Source: Halomonas chromatireducens (GTDB taxonomy: Bacteria; Pseudomonadota; Gammaproteobacteria; Pseudomonadales; Halomonadaceae). Taken from it: DNA of 64,000 bases. The notes below the pieces were generated by a model that saw only the letters and a program-made list of their open reading frames with translations, made no database searches and had not been told where the DNA came from. The stretch lies in contig NZ_CP014226.1 in the NCBI RefSeq assembly GCF_001545155.1, forward strand, positions 1,589,410 to 1,653,409, in the 5' to 3' direction. A program made the position numbers and the translations under genes. This document shows positions 62,013 to 64,000 of this stretch, piece by piece. Positions within the stretch are counted from its first letter, which is position 1; each line of letters opens with the position of its first letter.

Positions 62013-62963
62013 TCACCGTGGGGCTTCATGCCTCGTGCAGTTGCGCCCGGCTGCCTTGGCAGCATAGAGGGCATCGTCGGCCCGCCCCATGACGGTTTCG
62101 ATCGAGGCATCGTCAGGCGTAAGGCTCGCCACGCCAGCACTCACCGTGTACCGGATGCGACTCTCTCCCTCTTCTACAATCGCTTTCTCGGCATGACCGC
62201 GCAGGCGTTCGGCCAGTTGGAAGGCACCATCCGGGTCTGATCCAGGCAACAGCACGACGAACTCCTCACCCCCGAGACGAGCCAGGACGTCCGATTCGCG
62301 CAGCAATGTGGCAACGTCATTGCAGAAATTGATCAGTACCCGATCACCGGCGGAGTGTCCGAAGCGGTCATTGATTTGCTTGAAGTGGTCGAGGTCGAGC
62401 ATGGCCAGGGAAAGCGACGTCCCGTACCTCCGGGCTCGAGCCACCTCTGCCCCGGATAACTCGAAGAAATGACGACGGTTTGCGACGCCCGTTAGAGGAT
62501 CACGCCGCGCCAGAACCTCCAGCTTGCGCTCAACTTCCTTGCGCGGCGTGATATCACGAAAGAACCAGACTCGTCCCAGGTACCGTTTGTCATTACCCCA
62601 GAGAGCCTTGGAAAAGCGCTCCAGCGTGCGGCCATCTTTCAATGAAAGCTCGCAGTGGTCCTCCATTGAGGGATCGTCGTAAAGTTCCTGCGTGCGCTTT
62701 AGAAATGCCTCGGGCGCTTCGAGCCGGTCCATCGCTAGGGCCAACGGTGCCTGCTCGGAATACCCCGACAGGTTACCCCCATGGTCACCCGGCAACGCCT
62801 CAAGAGGAATATCGAACACCTCAAATAGGCGCCGATTGTGGGACACGATCATCCCCTGATCATCTACCACGAGGATGCCATCGGGTGAGGCCTCATGAAT
62901 GGCCTCGATTAACGAACGATCAAAGTCGCGCTTGGTGGTGATTCGATGGAGATCCGCTGACAT
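62013..62963 (-). CDS. PAS-GGDEF diguanylate cyclase
   Basis: A 316-residue soluble protein. A PAS domain (residues about 15-140: IHEASPDGILVVDDQGMIVS, HNRRLFEVFDIPLEALPGDH, YLGRVWFFRDITPRKEVERK) is joined to a GGDEF domain (RRDPLTGVANRRHFFELSGA, MLDLDHFKQINDRFGHSAGD, ARLGGEEFVVLLPGSDP, YTVSAGVASLTPDDASIETV). The GGEEF active site is intact. The PAS core has no obvious haem or flavin ligand. It is transcribed toward the RAYT gene (43-bp gap) and its upstream side faces array C. The 197 bases upstream (62964-63160) have no gene. Confidence 0.9.
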   Translation of the reverse strand: MSADLHRITTKRDFDRSLIEAIHEASPDGILVVDDQGMIVSHNRRLFEVFDIPLEALPGDHGGNLSGYSEQAPLALAMDRLEAPEAFLKRTQELYDDPSMEDHCELSLKDGRTLERFSKALWGNDKRYLGRVWFFRDITPRKEVERKLEVLARRDPLTGVANRRHFFELSGAEVARARRYGTSLSLAMLDLDHFKQINDRFGHSAGDRVLINFCNDVATLLRESDVLARLGGEEFVVLLPGSDPDGAFQLAERLRGHAEKAIVEEGESRIRYTVSAGVASLTPDDASIETVMGRADDALYAAKAAGRNCTRHEAPR

Positions 62964-63160
62964 GGCAACCTCAGAACGGGGAGCAACAGTGCCCGGAGCC
63001 TTGCCCCACTTCGTTCAGCAGAAGGTCAGGCAACTTTTTTGGCCACCATTATTTTGAGTAGCCCCCAATCCCTTGTCGTTTGCACGGTCGATACGACGAC
63101 TCGATGCGAAGCTCGATTCTAACACCCTGCCGAGTGTTCCGCTCCTGCAACTGCCCCTTC

Positions 63161-64000
63161 GGCCTCCTCCAAGGCGCCTGCCGGCGCCAGTCGCGATGCG
63201 GAGCAGCGCTCCAACAATGATTCTCTCTACCAACGCGGACTACACCGCTGTTGGAGTATCTTCAGCTCACGACTGGAGGCCGAAGGACTCCCGGCGGTGT
63301 TGCCGTGGCTAGCGAACACCGCGAACGCTGGCAGCCTCCTCCAAGGCGCCTGCCGGCGCCAGTCGCGATGGGAACCAGCGCTCCAACAATGATTCTCTCT
63401 ACCAACGTGAACTACACTGCTGTTGGAGTATTTTTAGATCCGGTCCGACGCATCGGCGACTGGAGGCCGAAGGACTCCCGGCGGTGTTGGAAACGTTGCG
63501 GATATCGTCAGTGCTGCGGCCTCCGCCAAGGCGCCTGCCGGCGCCAGTCGCGATGCAAAGCAGCGCTCCAACAACGATTCTTTCCACCGGCGGTGCCACA
63601 CCGCTGTAGGAGAAGCTTTAGCTCACGACTGGAGGCCGAAGGACTCCCGGTTGTGTTGCCGTGGCTAGCGAACACCGCAAACGCCGGCAGCCTCCGCCGG
63701 GCGCCTGCCGGCGCCAGTCGCGATGCAAAGCAGCGCTCCAACAACGATTCTTTCCACCGACGGTGCCACACCGCTGTAGGAGAAGCTGTAGCTCACGACT
63801 GGAGGCCGAAGGACTCCCGGCGGTGTTGCCGTGGCTAGCGAACACCGCGAACGCTGGCAGCCTCCGCCAAGGCGCCTACCGGCGCCAGCCGCGATGCAAA
63901 GCAGCGCTCCAACAACGATTCTTTCCACCGGCGGTGCCACACCGCTGTAGGAGAAGCTTTAGCTCACGACTGGAGGCCGAAGGACTCCCGGTGGTGTTGC
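63161..64000. repeat. BIME/REP-like repeat array C (runs off the window)
   Basis: One half unit (63161-63216) is followed by complete units at 63249-63388, 63421-63573, 63605-63743 and 63775-63914, and a cut unit from 63946 to the window end. Unit starts are spaced 172, 184, 170 and 171 bp. Each runs from TGTTGGAG or TGTAGGAG to CTCCAACA and contains CGACTGGAGGCCGAAGGACT and GCGCCAGTCGCGATGC. Spacers between units are also conserved (ACGATTCTTTCCACC, GGCGGTGCCACACC), so the units spread as whole modules. Confidence 0.9.

Noticed and set aside
63251..63838. 195-codon frame in the repeat array
   Set aside because: It is a translation of the tandem BIME units (repeating RRLPAPVAM and DWRPKDSRR), not a gene. 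Similar frames in arrays A and B were rejected for the same reason.
57200..64000. CRISPR array
   Set aside because: The repeated units are 137-152 bp with internal hairpins and conserved spacers, and no cas genes are present; they are BIME/REP-type repeats.

Overview
The window is high-GC gammaproteobacterial DNA, most likely from Halomonas or a close relative (Halomonadaceae). This is inferred from gene content, codon usage and the tadA-mltF-purL gene order; no 16S or other phylogenetic marker is present. Most of it is ordinary chromosomal housekeeping and stress-response sequence. It is punctuated by an unusual number of deletion scars, truncated genes and in-frame chimeras.

Layout. 1-8.3 kb: end of arsH, a frameshifted SDR, small accessory enzymes (VOC and ABM folds), the adaptive alkylation protein Ada, a regulator/transporter pair that has lost both 5' ends, and an XRE-type regulator divergent from a DHA2 exporter. 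8.8-10.7 kb: a truncated TRAP binding protein and a group II intron remnant whose maturase start is fused in frame to a NarL-type response regulator. 10.7-20.4 kb: endonuclease IV, a diguanylate cyclase, a MocR/PdxR regulator, a GNAT-PaiB-GNAT operon, alkA-ogt, and marR divergent from an EamA exporter with a clear operator. 20.5-22.5 kb: a DGPF / ECF42 sigma factor / DUF1428 module. 22.6-28.5 kb: a CoA-transferase, a periplasmic bifunctional-nuclease-PDZ protein, tesB, tadA and mltF. 28.7-31.6 kb: purL is cut after about 413 codons and continues in frame as a LOV-GGDEF-EAL protein. 31.7-36.7 kb: a guanidine-II riboswitch with gdx, a GAF-GGDEF protein, a flavin reductase with a tiny membrane protein, a nitroreductase, a DUF302 protein and a merA scar. 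36.8-46.9 kb: a minus-strand cluster maeB-aceE-aceF-lpd-(SLC13 dicarboxylate symporter), which would take C4-dicarboxylates to pyruvate and acetyl-CoA. 47-50.4 kb: a small lower-GC island with IS1380 and yhaV fragments and two orphan proteins, one with a PD-(D/E)XK-like signature. 50.4-56.8 kb: the purine-catabolic operon xdhA-xdhB-xdhC-guaD. 57.2-64 kb: three arrays of long BIME/REP-like repeats around a LonB-type protease with a universal stress protein, a REP-associated tyrosine transposase (RAYT) and a PAS-GGDEF protein.

Themes. Alkylation and base-excision repair is dense (ada, alkA, ogt, nfo). Cyclic-di-GMP signalling is dense (four GGDEF proteins). Purine metabolism appears twice: a broken purL and an intact xanthine/guanine catabolic operon. 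The strongest candidates for something new are the PurL-LOV-GGDEF-EAL chimera, the maturase-response-regulator chimera, the RAYT with its roughly 170-bp BIME arrays, and the dihydrolipoyl dehydrogenase carrying two lipoyl domains. All chimeras need checking against raw reads, because assembly error is the main competing explanation.
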